Shown: in pieces, positions 1 to 7,835 of the stretch | How the letters are laid out: each line of letters opens with the position of its first letter | How positions within the stretch are numbered: position 1 is the stretch's first letter | Origin: Haemophilus_D parainfluenzae_AD | Lineage (GTDB): Bacteria; Pseudomonadota; Gammaproteobacteria; Enterobacterales; Pasteurellaceae | Assembly (NCBI RefSeq): GCF_001679325.1 | Contig: NZ_LZMX01000003.1 | Length of the DNA: 64,000 bases | Direction: 5' to 3' (one strand) | Program-made: the position numbers and the translations under genes | The notes under the pieces: generated by a model | Database searches by the model: none | Seen by the model: only the letters and a program-made list of their open reading frames with translations | What the model was told of the DNA's origin: nothing

Positions 1-50
1 CGCCGATGGTAGTGTGGGGTTTCCCCATGTGAGAGTAGGACACCGCCAGG
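1..50 (+). rRNA. rrf: 5S rRNA, 3' part
   Basis: The first 50 bases are the 3' part of a 5S rRNA whose 5' part lies before the window. They repeat almost exactly bases 165-213 of the complete 5S gene that follows, including the GATGGTAGTGTGGGG segment and the GAGAGTAGG segment. The end is set by the final GCCAGG, which would close the terminal stem. This places the window start at the end of an rRNA operon. Confidence 0.9.
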
Positions 51-102
51 TACTTTTTATTTCGTTAGTTTATTTTAAGAGTAAATTAACAAAATAAAAA
101 TT

Positions 103-215
103 TTGGCAGCAAGAGTGCAATGGTCCCACCTGAATCCATACCGAACTCAGAAGTGAAACATTGTTACGCCGATGGTAGTGTGGGGTTTCCCCATGTGAGA
201 GTAGGTCACTGCCAA
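103..215 (+). rRNA. rrf: 5S rRNA, complete second copy
   Basis: A complete 5S rRNA of about 113 nt. TTGGCAG at the 5' end pairs with CTGCCAA at the 3' end, and the conserved internal segments CCGAACTCAGAAGTGAAA and GATGGTAGTGTGGGG are present. It lies about 50 bases after the partial 5S copy, so this operon ends with two 5S genes in tandem, followed by two tRNAs. The ends come from the terminal stem and could be off by one or two bases. Confidence 0.93.
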
Positions 216-231
216 TTATACCTCATTTAGC

Positions 232-308
232 GGAGTGGTAGTTCAGCTGGTTAGAATACCTGCCTGTCACGCAGGGGGTCGCGGGTTCGAGTCCCGTCCA
301 TTCCGCCA
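232..308 (+). tRNA. tRNA-Asp (GTC anticodon)
   Basis: A full cloverleaf of 77 nt with encoded CCA. The acceptor GGAGTGG pairs with CCATTCC (one G-T pair), the anticodon loop has GTC at 266-268, and the T-loop GGTTCGAGTCC is canonical. It lies 16 bases after the 5S gene and is probably processed from the rRNA operon transcript. Confidence 0.97.
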
Positions 309-323
309 ATTCTTAATACCAAT

Positions 324-399
324 AGGGGCGTAGTTCAATTGGTAGAGCACCGGTCTCCAAAACCGGGTGTTGGGAGTTCGAGCCTCTCCGCCCCTGCCA
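324..399 (+). tRNA. tRNA-Trp (CCA anticodon)
   Basis: A full cloverleaf of 76 nt with encoded 3' CCA. The acceptor AGGGGCG pairs with CGCCCCT and the anticodon CCA is at 357-359 in the loop CTCCAAA. It follows tRNA-Asp by 15 bases, an Asp-Trp distal pair typical of gamma-proteobacterial rRNA operons. No clear terminator follows before mazG. Confidence 0.97.
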
Positions 400-498
400 T
401 TATTCCATATCCATTTATCTTTAATTTTTTATAAGAATATTGTCTATTTTGTTATTCGTTTTATACTAATTGCATTTTAGTGTTTCAGAGATATTCTT

Positions 499-1287
499 AT
501 GCGTTATTCTATTCAAGATTTTATTCAATTAATTGCACAATTACGTAATCCTAATGGCGGTTGTCCTTGGGACCTTAAACAAAATTATGACTCCATGATT
601 CCTTGTTTAACTGAAGAAACTTATGAAGTCATTGATGCTATCCAAAAGAAAGATATTGCTAATTTAAAAGAAGAGCTTGGTGATCTTTTATTACAGGTGG
701 TGTTTTTCAGTCAGCTTGCTTCAGAGGATGGTTATTTCACATTCGATGATGTCCTTAATGATGTTTCTGAAAAGATTGTACGTCGTCATCCTCATGTATT
801 TGGTGATGCAACAGCAGGAAATGAAGAAGAAGCGTTAGCCCGTTGGAACAGTATCAAAGCACAAGAAAAATCAGCTCAAAAACAACAGTCTATTTTAGAT
901 AATGTTCCGAATGCTTTTCCTGCGTTGTTAAGAGCACAGAAAATGCAAAAACAGTGCTCAAAGATTGGGTTTGATTGGAATGAACTTGAGCCTGTATTTG
1001 CTAAAGTTGAAGAAGAATTGAAGGAAGTACGAGATGAGGTCAACCAAACACCTCGCAATCAAGAAAGAATAGAAGAGGAAATTGGGGATTTATTTTTTGC
1101 GACAGCCAATTTATCTCGTCACCTTAAATGTAACGCAGAAGAGGCTTTACGTAAGGCGAATAATAAATTTGAACAACGTTTTCGCAAAGTTGAAGGAAAG
1201 GCCTTAGAACGAGGCGTATCACTTAAAGATCTTTCTTTAATCGAAATGGATATTCTGTGGGATGAAGTGAAAAAAGAAGAAAAATAA
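499..1287 (+). CDS. mazG: Nucleoside triphosphate pyrophosphohydrolase MazG
   Basis: MazG hydrolyses (d)NTPs to the monophosphate and pyrophosphate and cleans the nucleotide pool of damaged or excess nucleotides. The 262-residue length matches the E. coli enzyme (263). The N-terminal MazG domain begins with GGCPWDLKQ near residue 20 and carries the metal-binding acidic motifs EETYE (39-43) and EELGD (58-62). A second MazG domain near residues 165-220 has a similar EEEIGDLFF motif. The gene stands alone between the tRNAs and a convergent transporter gene, with a shared hairpin after its stop codon. The ATG start has only a weak ribosome binding site, but the N-terminus aligns with the family. 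Confidence 0.95.
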   Translation: MRYSIQDFIQLIAQLRNPNGGCPWDLKQNYDSMIPCLTEETYEVIDAIQKKDIANLKEELGDLLLQVVFFSQLASEDGYFTFDDVLNDVSEKIVRRHPHVFGDATAGNEEEALARWNSIKAQEKSAQKQQSILDNVPNAFPALLRAQKMQKQCSKIGFDWNELEPVFAKVEEELKEVRDEVNQTPRNQERIEEEIGDLFFATANLSRHLKCNAEEALRKANNKFEQRFRKVEGKALERGVSLKDLSLIEMDILWDEVKKEEK

Positions 1288-1291
1288 CCAA

Positions 1292-1325
1292 AATGGCAGA
1301 GGGCGTTTTCCTCTGCCATTTTTAT
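1292..1325. terminator. Bidirectional terminator between mazG and TSUP gene
   Basis: The inverted repeat AATGGCAGAGG / CCTCTGCCATT with a short loop is followed by T-rich DNA on the plus strand and by T's on the minus strand. It lies between two convergent genes and can serve both. Confidence 0.85.
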
Positions 1326-2116
1326 TTTATGGAATGGATAAGTAACATATAAGCGCTGATTACTAATAAAATAATGCCTAATAGTTTTTTGACTAAGTGC
1401 GGTGATAATTTACCTCGGATTTTCATTGAAAAAAATCCGGTTACAAAAGCACTTAGCACAACAATAATCACAATCGAAAAATTGACATAACCGATTTGCC
1501 AACCAAAGCGATAAGTTGAGTTTTTTGAAAGATAGCCATAAAGGCTACCTAGCCCCCCAATAAACATCATCGCATTGGTATAAGGTGCAATTTGATGGGC
1601 TTTAACGGATTTTAATTGTCCAATTAAAGGTGCCATAATTGAGCCACCTCCAATGCCAGTCATGCCAGCAATAAATCCACCTATAGTTGAAAGACCTATC
1701 CCTTTAATCGTTTCATCCGCTGTAGATTGCTGAATTATTGCGGTTTCTTTACTAAAAATAGTACGAATTGCTAATAGGGAAAGTGTGATAACAAACACAC
1801 TGATGATGGCAATATCGGGTACATAAAAACTGGATTCGAATCCTAGCTGCACACCAATAATCATACCCACAGACCAAATGAACATCGCTTTGTAATTAAT
1901 CGATACTTTTTGTTTGTAAAAATAAATCAAGTTAATAAAGGATGATCCCATAACAATCGTCAATGATGTTGCGGCAATCATTTGTAAAGGAAACTGTGGG
2001 AATAAAGTGTAGAGAATAGGTACCATCAATACGCCGCCACCAATGCCAAAAATAGCGGACATTATATTTGTCATTACACCACATAAAATTAAAATAAAAA
2101 TTAACTGTAAACTCAT
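1322..2116 (-). CDS. TSUP/TauE-SafE family sulfite or organosulfur exporter
   Basis: A 264-residue polytopic membrane protein with about eight hydrophobic segments in two halves. The repeated glycine-rich loops IFGIGGGVLMVP (about residues 22-33) and MTGIGGGSIMAP (about 152-163) are the signature of the TSUP (TauE/SafE) family. Members move sulfite, sulfoacetate, taurine-derived anions or other organic anions across the inner membrane. It is divergent from the sodium symporter and sulfatase genes, so export of a sulfur anion released by the sulfatase is a reasonable guess. The substrate cannot be read from the sequence. A GGAG-type ribosome binding site precedes the ATG. Confidence 0.85.
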   Translation of the reverse strand: MSLQLIFILILCGVMTNIMSAIFGIGGGVLMVPILYTLFPQFPLQMIAATSLTIVMGSSFINLIYFYKQKVSINYKAMFIWSVGMIIGVQLGFESSFYVPDIAIISVFVITLSLLAIRTIFSKETAIIQQSTADETIKGIGLSTIGGFIAGMTGIGGGSIMAPLIGQLKSVKAHQIAPYTNAMMFIGGLGSLYGYLSKNSTYRFGWQIGYVNFSIVIIVVLSAFVTGFFSMKIRGKLSPHLVKKLLGIILLVISAYMLLIHSIK

Positions 2117-2223
2117 TTCAAACTCCTTTTTTGTGGGAGTACGGCATTATTATTCTTTTGGATAAATAAATAATTTATGATCTTGCTCATAATTATCTAT
2201 AAAAACAGACTTTATTTTAATTT

Positions 2224-2239
2224 TGTGATCCCTCTCACA
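2224..2239. promoter_or_regulatory. Predicted CRP-binding site upstream of sulfatase operon
   Basis: TGTGATCCCTCTCACA is a perfect TGTGA-N6-TCACA palindrome in the 213-bp divergent region, 90 bases upstream of the symporter start. It could act on the operon to the right, the exporter to the left, or both. Catabolite control is inferred from the site alone. Confidence 0.75.
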
Positions 2240-2329
2240 CAATCAGTATGACAATTATCATATGCTCTTTATACACCTAGCAGTAGTCTATAAATGGAAT
2301 TTAATAATGGCTTCTACAAGGAGGAGCGT

Positions 2330-4042
2330 ATGCTATTAACGGTTTCGAGTTTCCTCATCGTAACGGCTTTAGTGGCCTATGTTTCATGGCTACGGACTAA
2401 AAACGATGATTTAACCACCTCGAAAGGTTATTTCTTAGCGGGACGAGGATTAAGCGGTATTGTGATTGGTTGCTCAATGGTTTTAACTTCACTTTCTACT
2501 GAGCAATTGATTGGCGTAAATGCCGTTTCTTATCAAAACAACTTTTCTATTATTGCGTGGACAGTGCCAACGGTGATTCCGCTTTGTTTCTTGGCGCTTT
2601 ATATGTTACCGAAATATTTGCGTAACGGTTATACCACCATTCCAGAATTCTTTGAAAATCGTTTTGACCGACAAACTCGTTTGATTATGTCAGGGTTATT
2701 CTTAGTCTTCTATCTTTTAATCGTTATTCCGACCGCACTTTATACCGGAGCGATTGCATTTAATAAAATCTTCAATCTAGAAACTATTTTCGGATTAAGT
2801 TATGCGCAAGCAATTGTCTATACTGTAATTGCTATCGGTGTAGTGGGTGCGATTTATGCGATTTTTGGTGGGTTAAAAGCGGTAGCCGTTTCTGATACCA
2901 TCAATGCCGTGATCTTAGTGATTGGTGCGTTGCTTGTACCTGTATTTGCATTGCTTTATTTAGGTAATGGCAGCATTTCAGAAGGCTTGAATATTATCAC
3001 TACCACCCACGTTGAAAAATGGAACGCCATTGGTAGCTCAACAGATTCTACTCCTTGGCCGACAATTTTTACCGGTATTATGGTTGTTCACTTCTTCTAT
3101 TGGACAACGAACCAAGCCATCGTACAACGTTGTTTAGGGGCGAAGGATTTAGCATCAGGTCAAAAAGGGATTTTAATTGCAGCGCTTTTCCTACTCACAT
3201 TACCGATTATTCTTAATTTACCGGGTTTATTGAGTTTCCATATTTTAGGTGAAGGCTTAAATCCAATTGATACCTCTTATCCATTATTGGTCAATAAAGT
3301 GATGCCGACTGCATTACAAGGCTTTTTTATTGCCGCACTTTTCGGTGCAATTTTAAGTACCTTTAACTCATTCTTAAACTCTGCAGCGACCATTTATTGT
3401 AAAGACTTATTACCATCTATCAGTAAAAAACAACGTACCGATCAAGAGTTGATCGTCTATGCGAAAAAAGTCTCAACCATTATGGCGATTGTGACCATGA
3501 TTATTGGCCCACTTTTGATGTTCGGTACAGATGGTATTTTCTTAATCACTAAACGCTTTGCTGGTTTTGTGAATATTCCAATCGTGGCGTTATTTGCTGT
3601 GGGTTTATTTAATAAAACTGTTTCTGGCTTGGCTGCACGTATTGCTTTACTTGTACACGTAGTACTTTATTTCAGTATTGTTTGGGTGTTCAATGTGAAA
3701 ATCAATTTCGTGTATGTGATGGGCGGATTATTCGTATTTGATGTTGTTTTCATGTTGATTCTAGGTCAATTCTTAAAACGTGAACCTTATGTGGAAAATA
3801 CCATCAATAAAGGCGATGTAGACTTGACCAATTGGAAATACATTAAAGTAACATCTGTTTCATTAATTCTTGGTTTAATTGCGCTTTATGCATTCTTATC
3901 ACCAATTGGTATTGCTTCTCCAGATGGTAATCCAATGTTAGTGTTGGAAGTGTATGCGGTATTACAACTCATCGTATTGATTGTCTTTAGACCAAAAAAT
4001 GAAAAAACAGAACATCAATTACATCTTTCTAACCAACATTAA
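2330..4042 (+). CDS. Sodium:solute symporter, YidK-like (SSS family)
   Basis: An inner-membrane symporter of the SSS/SGLT family with 13-14 hydrophobic segments. It resembles E. coli YidK throughout, with a shared GYFLAGR segment near the N-terminus and TNQAIVQR in the middle, and at 570 residues it is almost the same length (571). I chose the ATG at 2330, not the upstream in-frame ATG at 2294, because AAGGAGGAG lies just before it and the protein then begins with the first membrane helix. The sulfatase follows after about 55 bases, the same yidK-yidJ pairing as in E. coli. The substrate is likely a sodium-coupled organic solute, perhaps a sulfated sugar or ester, but this is inferred from context. 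Confidence 0.88.
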   Translation: MLLTVSSFLIVTALVAYVSWLRTKNDDLTTSKGYFLAGRGLSGIVIGCSMVLTSLSTEQLIGVNAVSYQNNFSIIAWTVPTVIPLCFLALYMLPKYLRNGYTTIPEFFENRFDRQTRLIMSGLFLVFYLLIVIPTALYTGAIAFNKIFNLETIFGLSYAQAIVYTVIAIGVVGAIYAIFGGLKAVAVSDTINAVILVIGALLVPVFALLYLGNGSISEGLNIITTTHVEKWNAIGSSTDSTPWPTIFTGIMVVHFFYWTTNQAIVQRCLGAKDLASGQKGILIAALFLLTLPIILNLPGLLSFHILGEGLNPIDTSYPLLVNKVMPTALQGFFIAALFGAILSTFNSFLNSAATIYCKDLLPSISKKQRTDQELIVYAKKVSTIMAIVTMIIGPLLMFGTDGIFLITKRFAGFVNIPIVALFAVGLFNKTVSGLAARIALLVHVVLYFSIVWVFNVKINFVYVMGGLFVFDVVFMLILGQFLKREPYVENTINKGDVDLTNWKYIKVTSVSLILGLIALYAFLSPIGIASPDGNPMLVLEVYAVLQLIVLIVFRPKNEKTEHQLHLSNQH

Positions 4043-4098
4043 GCAGTCGGGCGTACATCACGTACGCCCTTAAACCTTAAAATAGATAAGGATTGTGT

Positions 4099-5544
4099 AT
4101 GAACATTATCTATATTTTACTCGACCAAGTGCGTAAAGATATGCTGGGGGCTTATGGTCACCAGATCGTTAAAACCCCGAATATTGACCGTCTAGCTAAA
4201 GATGGGGTGCGTTTTAATAACGCATTTACGCCTGCTTCAGTTTGTGGACCCGCACGGACTTCACTTTTTACCGGTTTAATGCCGTCCACTCATGGCATCA
4301 TTCGTAATGGTGAAAAAGGCGGTACAGGTGAAGTGAGCGAAGCCGCCCCAAATATTGGTAAACTAGACGGCTATAACACCTATGTTGTGGGGAAATGGCA
4401 CGTGGGTACAAAATCCGTACCGGAAGATTATGGCATTAAAGGGCATAACTTTGATGGCTATGGTTATCCGGGCAGTGGCGTGTATAAAAATTTAGTGTTC
4501 AACCAACCGCCGACACATTCCAATCGTTATAAAGAATGGTTAGATGAAAAAGGCTATGAAATTCCAGAAGTGAGTCGTGCTTATTTCGGGGATAACCCTC
4601 ATTTACGCGTGCAAGAGCTTTGCGGTTTGCTTTCAGGCACAAAAGAACAAACCATCCCGTATTTCATCATTGATGAAGCGAAAAGCTATATTAGTGAATC
4701 ACTTGCTGAAAATAAACCGTTCTTTACATGGATTAATTTCTGGGGACCGCATACGCCTTGTATCGTGCCAGAACCTTATTATTCTATGTATCGAAAAGAA
4801 GATGTGGTGCTAGATGAAAGCTTCTTCAAGCCACTAGAAGGCAAACCAGGACACTATCGTACCATCTCTAAAATGTGGGGAATGTGGGAAGCGAGTGAAG
4901 ATCATTGGAAAGAGGTTATCACAAAATTCTGGGGCTACATTACTTTGATTGATGATGCGATTGGTGAGCTGTTTACTTTCTTAGAAAACAACGGCATTTA
5001 TGACCGCACTTTTATTGTGGCAACCGCTGACCATGGGGATGCGATGGGTGCTCATCGAATGATTGAGAAAGGAGAGTTCATGTTTGATACCACCTACAAT
5101 ATTCCGATGATTATCAAAGATCCAAATTCAAACCGCGTTAATCAACAAGATGATAACCTCGTCTATTTACATGATTTAACTTCAACCGTTTATGATCTGG
5201 CTAATCAGCCGATTCCCCAAGCCTTTGAAGGGGAAAGTATTTTACCAATCGTTCGTCAACATCAAGATAATCAACGCAAAGGGATATTGGCACAGTTAGC
5301 GGGGCATTTCGTTTACTTTGAACAACGCATGTGGCACCGTAAAGACTATAAATTAGTATTTAATGCTTCGGATATTTGTGAGCTTTATGATGTGAAAAAC
5401 GATCCGGCTGAAATGCATAATTTGTTCTACAAGCCAGAATATGAAGCGGTCAAAAAAGAGATGCTAGAAGAAATGCGTCAAGAAATGAAGCGCTTAAATG
5501 ATCCATTAGAAAATTGGGTATATCGGATTATAAACGAAGTGTAA
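4099..5544 (+). CDS. Cys-type sulfatase (alkaline phosphatase superfamily)
   Basis: Hydrolyses a sulfate ester using a formylglycine residue. The sulfatase signature CGPAR is at residues 49-53, where Cys49 would be converted to formylglycine. Other conserved elements are Asp9 in the first strand, GKWHVG with Lys99 and His101, and the metal-binding DHGD at residues 311-314. The usual Asp-Asp pair of the first strand reads Asp-Gln here. There is no signal peptide, so the enzyme should be cytoplasmic and act on an imported substrate. The 481 residues are near the 497 of E. coli YidJ, but the sequences differ enough that I give no symbol. An ATG with AAGGA upstream is preferred over the TTG six bases earlier. 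Confidence 0.9.
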   Translation: MNIIYILLDQVRKDMLGAYGHQIVKTPNIDRLAKDGVRFNNAFTPASVCGPARTSLFTGLMPSTHGIIRNGEKGGTGEVSEAAPNIGKLDGYNTYVVGKWHVGTKSVPEDYGIKGHNFDGYGYPGSGVYKNLVFNQPPTHSNRYKEWLDEKGYEIPEVSRAYFGDNPHLRVQELCGLLSGTKEQTIPYFIIDEAKSYISESLAENKPFFTWINFWGPHTPCIVPEPYYSMYRKEDVVLDESFFKPLEGKPGHYRTISKMWGMWEASEDHWKEVITKFWGYITLIDDAIGELFTFLENNGIYDRTFIVATADHGDAMGAHRMIEKGEFMFDTTYNIPMIIKDPNSNRVNQQDDNLVYLHDLTSTVYDLANQPIPQAFEGESILPIVRQHQDNQRKGILAQLAGHFVYFEQRMWHRKDYKLVFNASDICELYDVKNDPAEMHNLFYKPEYEAVKKEMLEEMRQEMKRLNDPLENWVYRIINEV

Positions 5545-5581
5545 AACTAATAGAAAATTGACCGCACTTTTAAGGACGATT

Positions 5582-6169
5582 ATGGAAAATTGCTCAATCA
5601 AGCCTACTGAATTGTCACATTGTCAGTTTACTGAGCTGCATCATTTGCCAAAAGGTTCCTTCTTGTATCAGCAAGGTGAGTCTGCACATGAATTTTATTA
5701 TGTGCAAGCAGGCTTGGTTGGCTTATTTCATACCCTTGAAAATGGCAAGGAAAGCTTAGTGCGATTATATTCCAAGGGCGATTATTTTGGTTTTCGAACT
5801 TTGTTTTCGATGGCGGATAAACATTATCATTGCAATGCAAAAGTCTTAATTGATGCGGAGATTACTCGCATCAAACCTAATGTAGTGAGCGAATTTTTCA
5901 CGCACAATACAGTAATGAGCCAATGTTTATTACAGATCTTGGCAGATGAATTACGCGAAGCAGAGGAACGTTTGGCAAAAAGTGCCTATTTGCGTACTTT
6001 AGATCGCGTGATGGATAGTTTGTATTTTCTCAAACAACATTTTCCTGATTATAATTGGACATATCGCGAAATTGCAGAATATGCCGGCTGTGAAACCGAA
6101 ACAGCCATTCGCATTGCAAAAGAACTCAAACAAAATGGCGCATTAGACCGAATATCAGGTCATAAATAA
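5582..6169 (+). CDS. Crp/Fnr-family transcription regulator
   Basis: A 195-residue regulator. Residues 20-110 form a cyclic-nucleotide-binding-type beta barrel (LPKGSFLYQQGE, GLVGLF), then comes a dimer helix, and a C-terminal winged helix-turn-helix near 155-190 (WTYREIAEYAGCETETAIR). The four clustered N-terminal cysteines of FNR are absent, so it is not an oxygen sensor of that type, and the usual cAMP pocket residues are not evident. It lies between the sulfatase and its maturase in the same orientation, so it probably controls this operon. The start at 5582 has AAGGA upstream. The longer ORF start at 5558 would lie inside the uptake sequence ACCGCACTT. Confidence 0.87.
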   Translation: MENCSIKPTELSHCQFTELHHLPKGSFLYQQGESAHEFYYVQAGLVGLFHTLENGKESLVRLYSKGDYFGFRTLFSMADKHYHCNAKVLIDAEITRIKPNVVSEFFTHNTVMSQCLLQILADELREAEERLAKSAYLRTLDRVMDSLYFLKQHFPDYNWTYREIAEYAGCETETAIRIAKELKQNGALDRISGHK

Positions 6170-6190
6170 TGTTGTAACAAAGGATGGTTG

Positions 6191-7336
6191 ATGTCTGTTT
6201 TTCCACCACAAGCTCATTTTCACTTAATGGCAAAACCAAGCAGTTTTCACTGTAACATTCAGTGTGAATATTGCTTTTATTTGGAAAAATCAGAACAGTT
6301 TGGGCAACATGCGCCTTTTATGTCGAAAGACACCTTAAAACATTATGTCAAAAACTATATCCAATCTCATGCTGGTAATGTGGTTGAATTTGCTTGGCAA
6401 GGGGGGGAGCCGGCTCTCTTAGGCTTAGATTTTTATAAACAAGCCGTTGAATATCAGCAGGAATTTGCCCAAGGCAAACAGATCACAAACGCCTTTCAAA
6501 CCAATGGCATTGCTCTTAATCAGCAATGGGCTGCATTTTTCAAACAACATCATTTTCTCATTGGGCTTTCTATTGACGGTTTAAGTGCTGTGCATAATCG
6601 TTATCGTATTTCGGGTAACGGTAATCCCACTTTTGAAAAAGTCGTAAAAGCGTTAAATCTGCTACAAGAATATGGCGTGGAATTTAATACCTTAACCGTC
6701 ATTAACGATCAAAACTGGCAAAAAGGAAGAGAAACCTATTTAGCACTCAAACAGCTTGGTTCGACTTATATGCAGTTTATTCCTATCGTTGAACGTCATG
6801 TCCAAATACAATCAGTAACCGATTTCTCGGTACCATCAGAAGGCTACGGGCAATTTCTCGTGGATGTCTTTCATGAATGGTATGCTCATGATGTGGGAAA
6901 AGTTTATGTGTCGCAGTTTGATAATTTACTAGGACAATGGCTCGGTTATCCTTCTACAACTTGTGTTCATCAACCCACTTGCGGTCAATCTCTTGTGGCA
7001 GAAGCCAATGGTGATGTGTATGCTTGTGACCATTTTGTGTATCCCGAATACAAGATGGGGAATTTAACTCAGCAACCTTTAACGGAGATTGTGCTTTCCA
7101 GTAAACAGCAACAATTCGGTTTAGAAAAATCACAAAAATTGACCGCACTTTGCCGTCATTGTGAGTTTCGTAAACTCTGTTATGGTGGCTGCCCGAAACA
7201 TCGTTTTGTTTCTCTCGAAAATGAACCCAATCCACATAATTATTTATGTGCCTCTTACCGTTATTTCTTTGAACAAACGGCACTCTATATGCAAGCCATG
7301 GCTCGTCAAATTCGGTTACATCCATCCGCCGCTTAA
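6191..7336 (+). CDS. Anaerobic sulfatase-maturating radical SAM enzyme (anSME)
   Basis: Converts the active-site Cys or Ser of a sulfatase to formylglycine without oxygen. The radical SAM motif C-x3-C-x2-C is Cys21, Cys25, Cys28 (CNIQCEYCFY). The C-terminal third has the SPASM-type cysteine pattern CGQ, CDHF, CRHCEFRKLCYGGCPKHR, for two auxiliary iron-sulfur clusters. The 381 residues fit the family. It follows the regulator by about 20 bases with AAAGGA before its ATG, in the same operon as the Cys-type sulfatase that it presumably matures. The DNA uptake sequence TTGACCGCACTTT lies in the coding region just before the SPASM cysteines and encodes LTAL. Confidence 0.93.
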   Translation: MSVFPPQAHFHLMAKPSSFHCNIQCEYCFYLEKSEQFGQHAPFMSKDTLKHYVKNYIQSHAGNVVEFAWQGGEPALLGLDFYKQAVEYQQEFAQGKQITNAFQTNGIALNQQWAAFFKQHHFLIGLSIDGLSAVHNRYRISGNGNPTFEKVVKALNLLQEYGVEFNTLTVINDQNWQKGRETYLALKQLGSTYMQFIPIVERHVQIQSVTDFSVPSEGYGQFLVDVFHEWYAHDVGKVYVSQFDNLLGQWLGYPSTTCVHQPTCGQSLVAEANGDVYACDHFVYPEYKMGNLTQQPLTEIVLSSKQQQFGLEKSQKLTALCRHCEFRKLCYGGCPKHRFVSLENEPNPHNYLCASYRYFFEQTALYMQAMARQIRLHPSAA

Positions 7337-7373
7337 GGTAGAATGATGTTTTCTACTTTACGTTTTGATTGAT

Positions 7374-7703
7374 ATGAATCCTTGGATATTACTCGCTATT
7401 TCTATTTGTCTTGAAATTGTGGCAACAAATTTATTAAAAGTCAGTGATGGCTTTACCAAACTTTTACCCACCGTTGGTTCATTAGCGCTATATGCCATTT
7501 CGTTTTATTTTGTCTCCATTGTTTTCCGAACGCTTTCTGTGGGCTTGGTTTACGCCATTTGGTCGGGCGTTGGCATTGTTTTGACGGCCATTGTGGCGTA
7601 TTTCGCTTTTGGTCAGAAAATCGATACCGCTGGGCTGATTGGTATGGCATTGATTATCAGCGGTGTTTTAGTGATTAACTTGTTTTCTCAAACAGGGCAT
7701 TAA
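7374..7703 (+). CDS. SMR-family multidrug/cation efflux protein (EmrE-like)
   Basis: A 109-residue protein with four membrane helices. The essential Glu14 of EmrE is at residue 14, and the segment YAIWSGVGIVL in helix 3 matches EmrE word for word. Members exchange protons for quaternary cations or, in some branches, for other small cations. I chose the ATG at 7374 over the TTG at 7365 because it aligns with the EmrE N-terminus (MNP). It lies 37 bases after the maturase gene and may share its transcript. No function linked to sulfatases is implied. Confidence 0.92.
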   Translation: MNPWILLAISICLEIVATNLLKVSDGFTKLLPTVGSLALYAISFYFVSIVFRTLSVGLVYAIWSGVGIVLTAIVAYFAFGQKIDTAGLIGMALIISGVLVINLFSQTGH

Positions 7704-7835
7704 TCCTCCAAATGAAATGTGGTCAAGCTCACAAATTTTATTTTTCTTCAAAATAAAATTATGTTGGTAATCAATTCATCGCTATAATTCTCCAGCATTT
7801 TTAACCGCACTTTGTGCAACTTTAAAGGAAATTCT

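Noticed and set aside
1119..1319. Minus-strand frame of 66 codons inside mazG
   Set aside because: It lies in antisense to the MazG coding region and has no ribosome binding site or family signal.
2294..2329. Upstream ATG for the symporter
   Set aside because: The ATG at 2330 has a strong AAGGAGGAG and gives the family length. The upstream one would add 12 residues that do not align.
6954..7325. Minus-strand frame of 123 codons in the maturase gene
   Set aside because: It is antisense to the SPASM part of a well-supported radical SAM gene, and its predicted product has no recognisable pattern.
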